A stretch of 48,036 nt of DNA from Deltaproteobacteria bacterium (GTDB lineage Bacteria; Desulfobacterota; Desulfarculia; Adiutricales; Adiutricaceae). The DNA lies in NCBI GenBank assembly GCA_031273455.1, contig JAISRZ010000135.1:1-48036 (forward strand). The letters are read 5' to 3'. Shown here in pieces: positions 28,207 to 36,039 of the stretch. The translations under genes were made by a program, and so were the position numbers. Positions within the stretch are counted from its first letter, which is position 1. The number at the start of each line of letters is the position of its first letter. A model generated the notes under the pieces. The model was not told the origin of the DNA, did not search any database, and saw only the letters and a list, made by a program, of their open reading frames with translations.

Positions 28207-28842
28207 ATGACTAGACAACCAATCTATCAGTTTAAAGTGGAACTTTTAGACTTTAAACCCAAAATATGGAGAACTTTTGAAGTGTTAGGCAACGCCAAAA
28301 TCTCCATGTTTAGTTACTTGATTTTGGCCATGTATAAAACTCAGGGCTATCACCTCTTTAACTTAGAGGTCAATTCGGCGACCAATCCCGAGATTAACGG
28401 GATGATTTTTGAGTTCCTGCCCGAAGAAAATCCTTATCCGTCTGATATCTATGGCGGTCGAGAAATTTTAGATCCCACTAGCTACACTTTAAAGGAAGTC
28501 ACCAAGGACCCGGGAACCTTCTTCACGGTTAACTATGACTTCGGCGATGACTGGTATTTCCGGGCGGAGCTAATTAAAGTTTATAACGACCAGGACGCCG
28601 ATACAGCCTTATTCCCCCGGATCCTCAAGGGCCAAGGTTATGGCATTGTGGAGGACTGTGGCGGGACCCATGGCCTAAGTGAGTTGCGGACCGCCTTTAA
28701 AGTCAAAAAGGGCCCCGAATACCTAGAGCTTAAGGAATGGCTAGGCCGGTCCACCTTTAATATCGATAAGTTCGATCTGGAGGAAATGAACCAGACCTTT
28801 CCGCGAATCGTCAAATTATTAAAGAGAGGTTATGAGCGTTAA
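28207..28842 (+). CDS. pRiA4b ORF3-like protein (paralogue 2)
   Basis: A 211-residue protein sharing PIYQFKVELLDFKPKIWR, VNYDFGDDWYFRAELIKV and FPRILKGQGYGIVEDCGG with paralogue 1, but with a short ordinary loop where paralogue 1 has its acidic insert. The ATG at 28207 is chosen over a TTG at 28186 because it aligns with the starts of both paralogues. No strong ribosome binding site is visible. The 210-base gap to paralogue 1 suggests separate transcription or old duplication. Function unknown. Confidence 0.8.
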   Translation: MTRQPIYQFKVELLDFKPKIWRTFEVLGNAKISMFSYLILAMYKTQGYHLFNLEVNSATNPEINGMIFEFLPEENPYPSDIYGGREILDPTSYTLKEVTKDPGTFFTVNYDFGDDWYFRAELIKVYNDQDADTALFPRILKGQGYGIVEDCGGTHGLSELRTAFKVKKGPEYLELKEWLGRSTFNIDKFDLEEMNQTFPRIVKLLKRGYER

Positions 28843-29167
28843 GCGCCCCGCCCTTAATAGAGCCCTTGCTTCTCGGGGCTTTTGGCGATAAGGCTCGGCA
28901 AGGCTAAACGCCTCTAAGCGGAGCCTCGCGGAGACCAGGCTTTTGCGGTAAAAGACTTTTGAGGCCCGACTCGGACCCCCCCGCGTTAGGGCCTTAAAGC
29001 CTTAAGGGACGCGGTAATTCCTCCCGACCGCGTTCGAAGATCCGCCTTAAGGCCGACCCTCTTAGCCAGATTCAGGATAGTACGCGTAAATTTAAACTTA
29101 TTTTCAGTATTTAACAATAATTTATCTGATTTCCAAAGACCTTTAATTAAGTTTTTAGGGTAAACTT
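28843..29167. other. Intergenic region between paralogues 2 and 3
   Basis: No gene is recognised. The first 200 bases are GC-rich like the chromosome, and the last 100 are AT-rich and probably promoter-bearing. Confidence 0.4.
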
Positions 29168-29815
29168 ATGTCTAAAATCCCTATTTATCAATTTAGGGCG
29201 GAACTTACAGGTTCTAAACCTAAAGTGTGGAGATTTTTTGAAGTATTAGATAATATAAAACTCTCTACTTTTTGTTACACTTTAATGTCGATGTTTGAAA
29301 TGAGAGGTATTCACCTTTTTAGCCTAGAGTACTTAGGAAAAAATAATCTAAGAGAAGATAGTATGCTTTTTGAGTTCATTTATGACACTTTTGGACTTGA
29401 TAGCTACTCTAGAAGACAAATTTTAAATCCAAATAAATTTACTTTAAAGCAAATCACCACGGAGACGGGAGCCGCCTTTAGGCTGATCTATGACTTCGGC
29501 GATGACTGGCGAGTCCGGGCCAAACTAATTAAAACGTATATCGACCCGAACGCGAAATCAGGGTCATTCCCCCGAGTCTTAAGAGGCAGAGGCTCGGGAA
29601 TCGTTGAGAACAGCGGCGGGGTCCATCGCCTCCAATATTTAGCCCAAATTTCCGAAGAAAATGACGATTCTCAAGACCTAGACCTTGAGGACCAGTTAAG
29701 CCTCAGCGCGCTTAATAATGGATCTTTCGATCGGGATTGGATTAACAGGAATTTAAAGAGAGATATCGCTGATTTAACGAAAAAATACAAAGGTTGCCCT
29801 GACTTCATGGGCTAA
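29168..29815 (+). CDS. pRiA4b ORF3-like protein (paralogue 3, divergent)
   Basis: A 215-residue third family member. It keeps PIYQFRAEL, KVWRFFEVL and LIYDFGDDWRVRAKLIKTY, but the otherwise conserved GIVEDCGG reads GIVENSGG and the C-terminal third is divergent, so it may be drifting or specialised. The 5' half is AT-rich and the 3' half GC-richer, hinting at a mosaic origin. The ATG at 29168 matches the family start. Function unknown. Confidence 0.72.
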   Translation: MSKIPIYQFRAELTGSKPKVWRFFEVLDNIKLSTFCYTLMSMFEMRGIHLFSLEYLGKNNLREDSMLFEFIYDTFGLDSYSRRQILNPNKFTLKQITTETGAAFRLIYDFGDDWRVRAKLIKTYIDPNAKSGSFPRVLRGRGSGIVENSGGVHRLQYLAQISEENDDSQDLDLEDQLSLSALNNGSFDRDWINRNLKRDIADLTKKYKGCPDFMG

Positions 29816-29992
29816 GACCAAAAAAGCCTCTCAGCTCATTCGGACGGGGTTGTCAAGGACTATTTTTTGAGTGGGAACAAGGGTTTTCCCTAAATCCGTG
29901 GCCCAAAATCGCGTTGGTAGGCGGTTTCTCCATCGCTTCGCGCGACTTTCTATGCGTTCTACTAATGACATCATTTCGCCAGAGGCGCGATT

Positions 29993-30253
29993 ATGGTTTA
30001 TAGACAGATTATGAACGCGGACGCGCTGTTGGGTGTGATAGCGTTACCACAGACATTCAAAAACAAGCGGGTTGAAGTCATTATTCGAGAGATACCCGAA
30101 GACGCGCCTACGCCGAAAATTGACCTGGCGAACATTGATCACATGATGGACGGTTCCATTACGCAGTCGCTCATTGGCATTGTGCCAAACAGCGGGAAAA
30201 CTCTTGACGATTATCGCGCGGAAAGACTTTCTAAGTATGAACGCGTTGATTGA
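29993..30253 (+). CDS. Putative antitoxin-like protein, toxin partner lost
   Basis: An 86-residue protein with an N-terminal beta-rich half (MNADALLGVIALPQTFKNKRVEVIIRE) and a C-terminal helical tail with GSITQSLIGIVPNSGKTLDDYRAERL. I recall this layout from small proteins encoded directly before PIN-domain toxins. In agreement, an ATG overlapping its stop opens the expected PIN start MNALIDT, but that frame is broken at once. It is therefore probably an orphan antitoxin. The ATG at 29993 follows an AGAGG element. Confidence 0.55.
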   Translation: MVYRQIMNADALLGVIALPQTFKNKRVEVIIREIPEDAPTPKIDLANIDHMMDGSITQSLIGIVPNSGKTLDDYRAERLSKYERVD

Positions 30254-30314
30254 CACTAAAGGGTTAAGGAAGGCTCATAAGGCCAGTGGCGGGAAAATGA
30301 ACGCCTATACTTAA
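30237..30314 (+). pseudogene. Vestige of a PIN-domain toxin start
   Basis: The frame starts inside the antitoxin stop and reads MNALIDTKGLRKAH and so on to a TAA after 25 residues. PIN toxins often start MNALIDTN followed by a hydrophobic strand; here the similarity ends after seven residues, so a deletion apparently removed nearly the whole toxin. Confidence 0.45.
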
Positions 30315-30536
30315 ACGCCTGATTCTCGTTTTAAACCTGGCTAATATTATCCTCGCCCAACGTCAAGACCAGTGATCGTAGAGGCTTTTTTAGAATGGCG
30401 CGTGGACGACCATTGGAAGCTCTCCATCGGCGGATTGCGGTTTTCCATTGTTAACATTTTATACTAATAATATCAATAAACTTAATTTAAGTAACAATAG
30501 ATATTATTATCACCTAAAGCTATCTATTTATAATTA

Positions 30537-30740
30537 TTATTTATCTTTTAGAGTGTTAAGTTTACGGTCAAGCTCTTCAGCACTAGAAATCACCTGAAAT
30601 CCATACTTTTTTTTGATTGGATCGACTTCCTGATAAATAAACGCAGCAATCTCCTCAAATGTCATATCTTTAGTTTTCTCGTAAAAGTAGAGGCGGAAGG
30701 CGTCTCGCTCAGCCTCATAAGTATCGTAGTTTTTTACCAT
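30537..30740 (-). CDS. Small hypothetical protein, probable partner of a decayed PIN toxin
   Basis: A 67-residue acidic helical protein (MVKNYDTYEAERDAFRLYFYEKTKDM and on), resembling the short proteins that follow PIN-domain toxin genes and act as antitoxins. The upstream sequence in the same frame encodes a PIN-like C terminus without a stop between them. So it is either translated from the ATG at 30740 or is the tail of a fused, broken frame. Function is inferred from context. Confidence 0.45.
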   Translation of the reverse strand: MVKNYDTYEAERDAFRLYFYEKTKDMTFEEIAAFIYQEVDPIKKKYGFQVISSAEELDRKLNTLKDK

Positions 30741-30950
30741 ATAATCACTCCGTTGAATAGTAAATAAATCATCTGGGCCGCAAATTTTTAATTCAGGATA
30801 ATTACAAGTTAAATTAAAAGCAGAAACCGCTTTTATTACATCTAGTTTATTAATATGTTTGAAATTAGACGATACTAAAAAATCAACCTTATAAAATGAA
30901 GAAAAAGCGATATGATAAGCGTCTAAAATATGATTCTTAGTTAATATTTT
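30741..30950 (-). pseudogene. C-terminal remnant of a PIN-domain (VapC-like) toxin
   Basis: The open frame upstream of the 67-residue ORF has no start codon and reads HILDAYHIAFSSFYKVDFLV, then SSNFKHINKLD, then NYPELKICGPDD. This is the PIN C-terminal pattern: Asp-x-x-His-Ile-Ala, a strand, then S-x-NFKHI and a Pro-rich end. A TAA at 30951-30953 closes the frame upstream, so the N-terminal half is missing. Confidence 0.6.
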
Positions 30951-31072
30951 TTAAACAATTATCCAATAAAAAATTATTATCAGCGCGTACGATGTATATA
31001 AATGTAAATAATTAATTTTTGATAATAAAAGAGACAATATACGAGCGTAAATGATGGGTATTATTTAAAGAT

Positions 31073-31166
31073 TGGCGGAGAGGGTGGGATTCGAACCCAC
31101 GTGCCGGTTCATCACCGACAAGACGATTTCGAGTCGCCCCCGTTACGGCCACTTCGGTACCTCTCC
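31073..31166 (-). tRNA. serU: tRNA-Ser (anticodon CGA)
   Basis: Read on the minus strand it begins GGAGAGGTACC and ends CTCTCCGCCA, with an encoded CCA (31073-31075). The 7-bp acceptor stem pairs, the anticodon loop is CTCGAAA (anticodon CGA, reads UCG), a long class II variable arm follows, and the T loop contains GGTTCGAATCCC. The symbol follows E. coli usage for the CGA isoacceptor. Its 3' end faces the accessory region. Confidence 0.95.
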
Positions 31167-31605
31167 AACATAATCTAACGTAGTTTAATGTTTAATAACT
31201 TGACTTTAATCCTTAATAGCGTATAAATTTTAGCGGTAGGTTTATTGATAACTGTATTTGAGCTACCAAATAAACATCGCTTTTAGGCCTTCCAGCGCGA
31301 CCTAATTTCTTAGCCACCCTAATGTTGGCCAGAAGTCTTAAACCAGATATTATACTTCATTCTCCTAAAGTTCGCAATACCAAAAAAAAATAAAAATAGG
31401 GCTGGCCGAAAATCCCAAAAATCGCTCCTCACCCGCGAAAAAAGACCCCCTTTAACCCACCTTGGCAAATAATAAAATTAGGCCCAAAAGTTCGAGGCTT
31501 AGTTTGGGGTCAGCTAATAAATCGCCCGCCGACCTTTCTGGCCCAAGAAGGCCTTTGCCTTACGCCCGCGTAAGACTCTAACCCAAAAAACCTTTTAACT
31601 TCAGC
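31167..31605. other. Non-coding region between tRNA-Ser and the radical SAM gene
   Basis: No gene is recognised. The left part is AT-rich and should contain the tRNA promoter. The right part contains GC-richer sequence downstream of the radical SAM gene; no clear terminator was identified. Confidence 0.4.
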
Positions 31606-32625
31606 CTAAGACCGCCATCGACCGGCGATTTTGGCCCCACACCCGGGGCACTCGCCTTCTTTACCCAAAAGGTTCTCATCCACCCAAAAGCCACTCCGCT
31701 TAATTAAAACCTTCTGGCAGTTAGGGCAGACGGTGTCCCCATAGCCGGGGCCTTGGGCGTTACCGATGTAAACGTACCGTAACCCACTTTCTAGACCGAT
31801 CTCTTTGGCTCTTTCCATGGACTCCACCGGGGTGGTCGAGCGATCCATTTGTTTGTAGCGGGGGATAAACCGGCTAATGTGCCAGGGAATGTCCACACTT
31901 AAATCGGCCAGCCACTTGGCCAGGGCCTTTAGCTCCGCCGGCGAGTCGTTTAAGCCCGGAATAAGAAGGGTGGTCACTTCCAGCCAGCGACCTAAAGCGA
32001 CGATCTTTTCCAAGGTTTTTAAGACCGGCTTTAAACTGCCGCCCGAGACTTTATGGTAAAAATCCTCTTGGAAACCCTTTAAATCCACGTTAAAGGCCTC
32101 CACGTGGATCAGCCTATCCAAGGTCTCAGCGGTGAAAAAGCCATTGGTCACCCACAAGGAGGGTAAGCCTTTGTCATGGCCGCGCTCGGCCAAATCTTGG
32201 GCGTACTCGTAAAAGACCGTGGGCTCATTATAGGTGTAAGCTAAGGACGAGGCCCCCTCGCTTAAGGCCTCCATGACCAAGACCTCGGCTAAGCGCGGGG
32301 AAGAGTGGCCCACCCCGGGCCAGTTGGCGGCCACTTGGGACAGGCTATGGTTTTGGCAGCCCAGGCAGGTGAAATTACAGCCCGGCGTCCCCACGGAAAA
32401 GGTCTGGCTTCCAGGCCAGAAGTGATAAAAGGGTTTCTTTTCCACGGGGTCCAAAGCGATGGCCCCGGTGTAGCCATAGTTGAGGGTCCAGACCTGACCC
32501 TCGGAAAAAACCCTGACCCCACAGCGACCCCGATTATTCAGATTTAAGCGGCAAGTGAAAGGGCACAAGAGGCACTTGGCGCCTTGACCTTCTTTCACCC
32601 ACTGACGAGCTGGCACCTTTTCCAT
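31606..32625 (-). CDS. AmmeMemoRadiSam-system radical SAM enzyme
   Basis: A 339-residue radical SAM protein related to pyruvate formate-lyase activating enzymes. Four N-terminal cysteines (C18, C21, C25, C35 in KCLLCPFTC and GRCGVR) precede the radical SAM motif CNFTCLGC (C83, C87, C90), then the TYNEPTVF stretch typical of this group, and a C-terminal zinc-ribbon-like pair of CxxC motifs (CPNC and CPGC). The ATG at 32625 is chosen because the upstream extension is AT-rich and unconserved; an ATG four codons earlier is possible. In many genomes the partners AMMECR1 and Memo lie next to it or are fused. Neither is present here. The reaction is unknown. Confidence 0.85.
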   Translation of the reverse strand: MEKVPARQWVKEGQGAKCLLCPFTCRLNLNNRGRCGVRVFSEGQVWTLNYGYTGAIALDPVEKKPFYHFWPGSQTFSVGTPGCNFTCLGCQNHSLSQVAANWPGVGHSSPRLAEVLVMEALSEGASSLAYTYNEPTVFYEYAQDLAERGHDKGLPSLWVTNGFFTAETLDRLIHVEAFNVDLKGFQEDFYHKVSGGSLKPVLKTLEKIVALGRWLEVTTLLIPGLNDSPAELKALAKWLADLSVDIPWHISRFIPRYKQMDRSTTPVESMERAKEIGLESGLRYVYIGNAQGPGYGDTVCPNCQKVLIKRSGFWVDENLLGKEGECPGCGAKIAGRWRS

Positions 32626-32934
32626 AATAAAACTCATTAAAAAGACAAAATAATTCTTATAACAAAAAACAGACAAAAACCTACGAAAATTTTAAGTAAA
32701 CTTATACAACTATTTTTATGGTTAAAAAAGCTAAATTAGACCCTAAATAAAAGATTATTAAAGACCAGAGCTGTCTTTAAAGTTAAACTCCCCGCCCCTA
32801 ACCATAAAGTTAGAGCGCGCAGTTAAGGCCAGTTTTAGAGCGGTTTTTAGCCTTTTAACCAACCAAATAAATTTTACAAAATACTATATTTAAAGCGGAA
32901 ATAATACGGAACAAAAATTAAAATTCTAATGATA
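32626..32934. other. AT-rich intergenic region
   Basis: No gene is recognised. It should hold the promoter of the radical SAM gene. No further structure was noted apart from the palindrome starting at 32935. Confidence 0.4.
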
Positions 32935-32967
32935 GCTCATACTAGCTTAAGTTAAGCTAGCATGAGC
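32935..32967. repeat. 33-bp near-perfect palindrome
   Basis: GCTCAT-A-CTAGCTTAA (32935-32950) and TTAAGCTAG-C-ATGAGC (32952-32967) are inverted repeats with one mismatch around a single central G. It could be an operator, a hairpin near the 3' end of the lptE operon, or a remnant of a mobile element end. Confidence 0.7.
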
Positions 32968-33084
32968 CAAGAAAGCGGTATTGATAGCGAATTTATTATG
33001 GCCCTGGAAGAAGATGGAATATTTTCGGAGGTCTTAAATACTTACTTCCCTAAATCATACGCCAATACACTCAAAATTCATTAA
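32962..33084 (+). CDS. Small uncharacterised ORF (40 aa), doubtful
   Basis: An ATG within the palindrome opens a 40-codon frame (MSQESGIDSEFIMALEEDGI and on, ending TLKIH) that converges on and overlaps the lptE stop by 14 bases. The composition is protein-like and acidic, but no ribosome binding site is evident and no family is recognised. It may be a gene remnant. Confidence 0.25.
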   Translation: MSQESGIDSEFIMALEEDGIFSEVLNTYFPKSYANTLKIH

Positions 33085-33646
33085 ATAAAACCAAACCAAT
33101 CTTTTGAGCCAGATCGGCCATGATCCAGGCCAAAGCCTCAGCCTCTTGCATTTCCACCTGGCCCTGGATCTGGCTGACCAGATAGGTTCGAGAGGACGAA
33201 AAGCGCGAGCGGGTGGAAATGGGCGGGGCCCCAAACTCTTTGGCCGGTTTGGTGAAGACCACGTCCACCGTGACGTAGGCCTCGCGGCTGGCCGAGGCCT
33301 CCGGGGTGTCGTCCTTATTGGTGCGGACAATGTCCCAAGACCCACTGCCCATGACCACCTGGGTGATGGTCATTTTTAAAGAGGCCTTGGCCCCGGCGTT
33401 ATCAATGACTAACCCTTTAGTCCCGGCCAGCTCGGCGATGAGGGCCTTAGTCAAATCCGGCCCCAAATGGCCATAGCGGCTTTTATTGTCAGCCACTGGA
33501 ATGGATAAAGTTAAGGGGTTGGCCAAACGGTGGGGCCGAGGGCCTAAGCCATAGCCACAGCCCGTCAGATAAAGACCGGCCAGACAGGCGACCAAGACCC
33601 CCCAAGCCGACATTAGGCTAAGGTTAGAGCGGCTAAAGTTAATCAT
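33071..33646 (-). CDS. lptE: LPS-assembly lipoprotein LptE
   Basis: Outer-membrane lipoprotein that plugs the LptD barrel and helps place LPS on the cell surface. The 191-residue precursor has a hydrophobic signal and lipobox LTGC with C30, followed by GYGLGPRPHRL, the typical LptE opening, and conserved strand TLSIPVADNKSRYG. The gene overlaps the nusB stop by 4 bases (ATGA) and ends the ribBA-ribH-nusB-lptE run. LptE homologues are weakly conserved, so the call rests on lipobox, GYG motif and length. Confidence 0.8.
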   Translation of the reverse strand: MINFSRSNLSLMSAWGVLVACLAGLYLTGCGYGLGPRPHRLANPLTLSIPVADNKSRYGHLGPDLTKALIAELAGTKGLVIDNAGAKASLKMTITQVVMGSGSWDIVRTNKDDTPEASASREAYVTVDVVFTKPAKEFGAPPISTRSRFSSSRTYLVSQIQGQVEMQEAEALAWIMADLAQKIGLVLFNEF

Positions 33647-34110
33647 GAGGGCTTTAGTGACTCATTGAGGAGGCGATCCAAAACGCCGTTAATAAAGGCC
33701 GTGGAGTCCGCGTCCCCGTAGTTTTTGGCTATCTCCAGGACCTCGTTCAAACTGACTTTGGGCGGAATGTCCGCCCGAAAGCGCATCTCGTATAAGGCTA
33801 AGCGAATGAGGGCCCGATCCACCTGGGCCAGGCGGTCTAAGCTCCAGTGGTCGGTGGCCTGGCTGATGGCCTCGTCCAACTCCTCTAAGCTATGGGCGGT
33901 CCCCATAAACAACTCGAAAGCTAAAGGCCAGGCGGACTCAAAACTCTCGGGGGTTAGGCCCAAGGAGTTTTCCGCGTCCTTGCGGGGGTCAAAGCTTTTT
34001 TGGTAATTTAAGGCCGTCTCCTCCGGGGTCGATTGACTGGCTTCCAACTGGAATAAAAGTTGTAAGGCTATCTCCCGGGACAAACGGCGCTCTTTCGGTC
34101 GTACGGTCAA
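33643..34110 (-). CDS. nusB: Transcription antitermination factor NusB
   Basis: All-helical RNA-binding factor of 155 residues that joins NusE/S10 in rRNA antitermination. Recognised by the N-terminal SREIALQLLFQLEAS, the middle DRLAQVDRALIRLALYEM and the C-terminal SLNEVLEIAKNYGDADSTAFINGVLD. The start is a TTG overlapping the ribH stop (TTGA). The neighbour order ribH-nusB is common in proteobacteria. Confidence 0.95.
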   Translation of the reverse strand: MTVRPKERRLSREIALQLLFQLEASQSTPEETALNYQKSFDPRKDAENSLGLTPESFESAWPLAFELFMGTAHSLEELDEAISQATDHWSLDRLAQVDRALIRLALYEMRFRADIPPKVSLNEVLEIAKNYGDADSTAFINGVLDRLLNESLKPS

Positions 34111-34592
34111 GATCCAGAGGCCCCGTTAATCAGCTTTAAAAGCCCGGCCATTTCCATGGCCGAGACCATGGCCTCAAAACCTTTGTTCCCGCCTTTAACG
34201 CCCGCCCGGTCCACGGCTTGCTCAATGGTGTCGCAAGTTAAAACCCCAAAGCTCACCGGTTGGCCAAAGTTTAAACCCACCAAGGCTAACCCTTTAGTCA
34301 CTTCCGCGGCCACGTAATCAAAATGGGGCGTTTGCCCCCGAATAACCGCCCCTAAGGCCACCGCCACGTCGTAAGCCCCGGTTTTTAAGGCCGCCTGAGT
34401 CGCTAAAGGCAACTCAAAGGACCCGGGGACTTTAATGACGGTCAGTTTCGTTAGATCCCCGCCATGGCGGATAAAGGCGTCTTTGGCCCCTTCCAATAAA
34501 CGGTCGGTGATAAAACTATTAAAACGGCTGACCGTTATGACCGCGGTTAAACCTTGGGCGGTTATCTGGCCCTCAATGACTTTTAAGCTCAT
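34107..34592 (-). CDS. ribH: 6,7-dimethyl-8-ribityllumazine synthase
   Basis: Penultimate enzyme of riboflavin synthesis, 161 residues, forming icosahedral or pentameric shells. Signatures are SRFNSFITDRLLEGA (substrate region), VPGSFELPLATQ, LGAVIRGQTPHFDYVA with the catalytic histidine, and GNKGFEA near the end. The ATG overlaps the ribBA stop by 4 bases and its own stop overlaps nusB, so translation is coupled across the operon. Confidence 0.97.
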   Translation of the reverse strand: MSLKVIEGQITAQGLTAVITVSRFNSFITDRLLEGAKDAFIRHGGDLTKLTVIKVPGSFELPLATQAALKTGAYDVAVALGAVIRGQTPHFDYVAAEVTKGLALVGLNFGQPVSFGVLTCDTIEQAVDRAGVKGGNKGFEAMVSAMEMAGLLKLINGASGS

Positions 34593-35845
34593 GCTTTCTC
34601 CAGTTTTTGGGGGTCCAATTTATCCGGGCCTAACCCCTTAACCGCCCCTAATAAATGACCCATGCGTCGGCATTTGGTCTCCATGTACTGGTGGTTCTCC
34701 GGCCTAGGGCTAACCTCCAAGGGGACCCTTTCCACCACCTCCAAGCCATAACCCTCCAAGGCCACCATTTTGGCCGGGTTATTGGTCATAAGGCGCATCT
34801 TGGACACCCCCAAATCCCTTAAGATCTGGGCCCCTAAGCCATAATCCCGTAAATCGTCGGCGAACCCTAAGGCCCGATTGGCCTCCACCGTGTCCAAACC
34901 CTCGTCTTGCAAGGCGTAGGCTTTAATCTTATTGACTAAACCAATGCCCCGGCCCTCCTGGGGGACGTACAATAAGATCCCCCTTTTAGCCGCGGCGATG
35001 GTTTTTAAGGACTCCTTCAGTTGGTCCCCGCAATCGCAGCGCCGGGAACCCAAGGTGTCCCCGGTTAAACACTGGGAATGGACTCGAGTTAAGATGGGCT
35101 CGGGGTCCGCTAAATCCCCTAGGGTCATGGCCAAATACTCGGAGCCATCCACCGAGGACTTGTAAGCGTATAAGTCAAAAAGGGCCAGGTCCGTGGGTAG
35201 CTTGGTCTTGGCCACCAGCTCGACCAGCTTTTCGTGCTTTAAGCGATAAGCCACTAAATCGGCCACGGTGACGATTTTTAGATCCCAATTTTGGGCGAAG
35301 ATCTCCAGATCCGGCCGTCTAGCCATGGTCCCATCGGGGTTTAAGATCTCGCAAATGACCCCAGCCGGCTCTAAGCCGGCCAAGCGAGCCAAATCCACTG
35401 AGCCCTCGGTCTGGCCAGTCCGCACCAAAACCCCGCCGGGCCGGGCCCTCAAAGGAAAGATATGCCCCGGGGACACCAGATCCCGAGGGCCCGCCCCTGG
35501 TTTAACCGCAGCCAAGACGGTCTGGCACCGATCCGCCGCCGAAATGCCCGTGGTCACCCCATGGCGAGCCTCAATGGACACGGTGAAAGCCGTGCCAAAG
35601 GGCGAGGTGTTGGCTTGGGTCATTAACTGGAGACCCAAGGAATCGATTTTTTCAGCGGTTAAAGCTAAACAAATCAGTCCCCGGCAGTGGGTGACCATAA
35701 AATTAATGGCTTCGGGCGTGGCGTGGACGGCCGCTAAGACCAAATCCCCCTCGTTTTCCCGGTTCTCATCGTCAACCAGGATAACCATCCGGCCCACCCG
35801 GACATCCTCTAAGGCCTCCTCAATGGTGGCGAAAGACATACTCAT
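34589..35845 (-). CDS. ribBA: Bifunctional DHBP synthase / GTP cyclohydrolase II
   Basis: A 418-residue fusion that supplies both branches of riboflavin synthesis. The N-terminal domain (about 1-200) makes 3,4-dihydroxy-2-butanone 4-phosphate from ribulose 5-phosphate, with DDENRENEGDL and HGVTTGISAADR. The C-terminal domain (about 205-400) opens GTP, with the zinc cysteines C259, C270 and C272 (SQCLTGDTLGSRRCDCGDQ) and the QEGRGIGLVNK stretch. Both active sites look complete. It is the first gene of the operon with ribH, nusB and lptE. No FMN riboswitch was recognised in the 190-base upstream gap. Confidence 0.96.
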   Translation of the reverse strand: MSMSFATIEEALEDVRVGRMVILVDDENRENEGDLVLAAVHATPEAINFMVTHCRGLICLALTAEKIDSLGLQLMTQANTSPFGTAFTVSIEARHGVTTGISAADRCQTVLAAVKPGAGPRDLVSPGHIFPLRARPGGVLVRTGQTEGSVDLARLAGLEPAGVICEILNPDGTMARRPDLEIFAQNWDLKIVTVADLVAYRLKHEKLVELVAKTKLPTDLALFDLYAYKSSVDGSEYLAMTLGDLADPEPILTRVHSQCLTGDTLGSRRCDCGDQLKESLKTIAAAKRGILLYVPQEGRGIGLVNKIKAYALQDEGLDTVEANRALGFADDLRDYGLGAQILRDLGVSKMRLMTNNPAKMVALEGYGLEVVERVPLEVSPRPENHQYMETKCRRMGHLLGAVKGLGPDKLDPQKLEKA

Positions 35846-36039
35846 TAAACCCCTTTGGCGTTAAAAACTTCCCTTCTAATGAAACCCGTTCGCCCCCAAC
35901 CGTAAAGCCTCCCAAAACTTTAAAACATAATAATATCATGAAGACTTAAAATTAAAAGACTTTTAAATCGCTAAATCGCTAACCCCTTGCGGTTTCTGGC
36001 CCTAAAGCCTAAGGAGGCTTTAAGGCCATTAAAACCTTT

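Noticed and set aside
35846..36039. FMN riboswitch before ribBA
   Set aside because: The conserved riboswitch blocks could not be recognised in the 194-base gap upstream of the gene.
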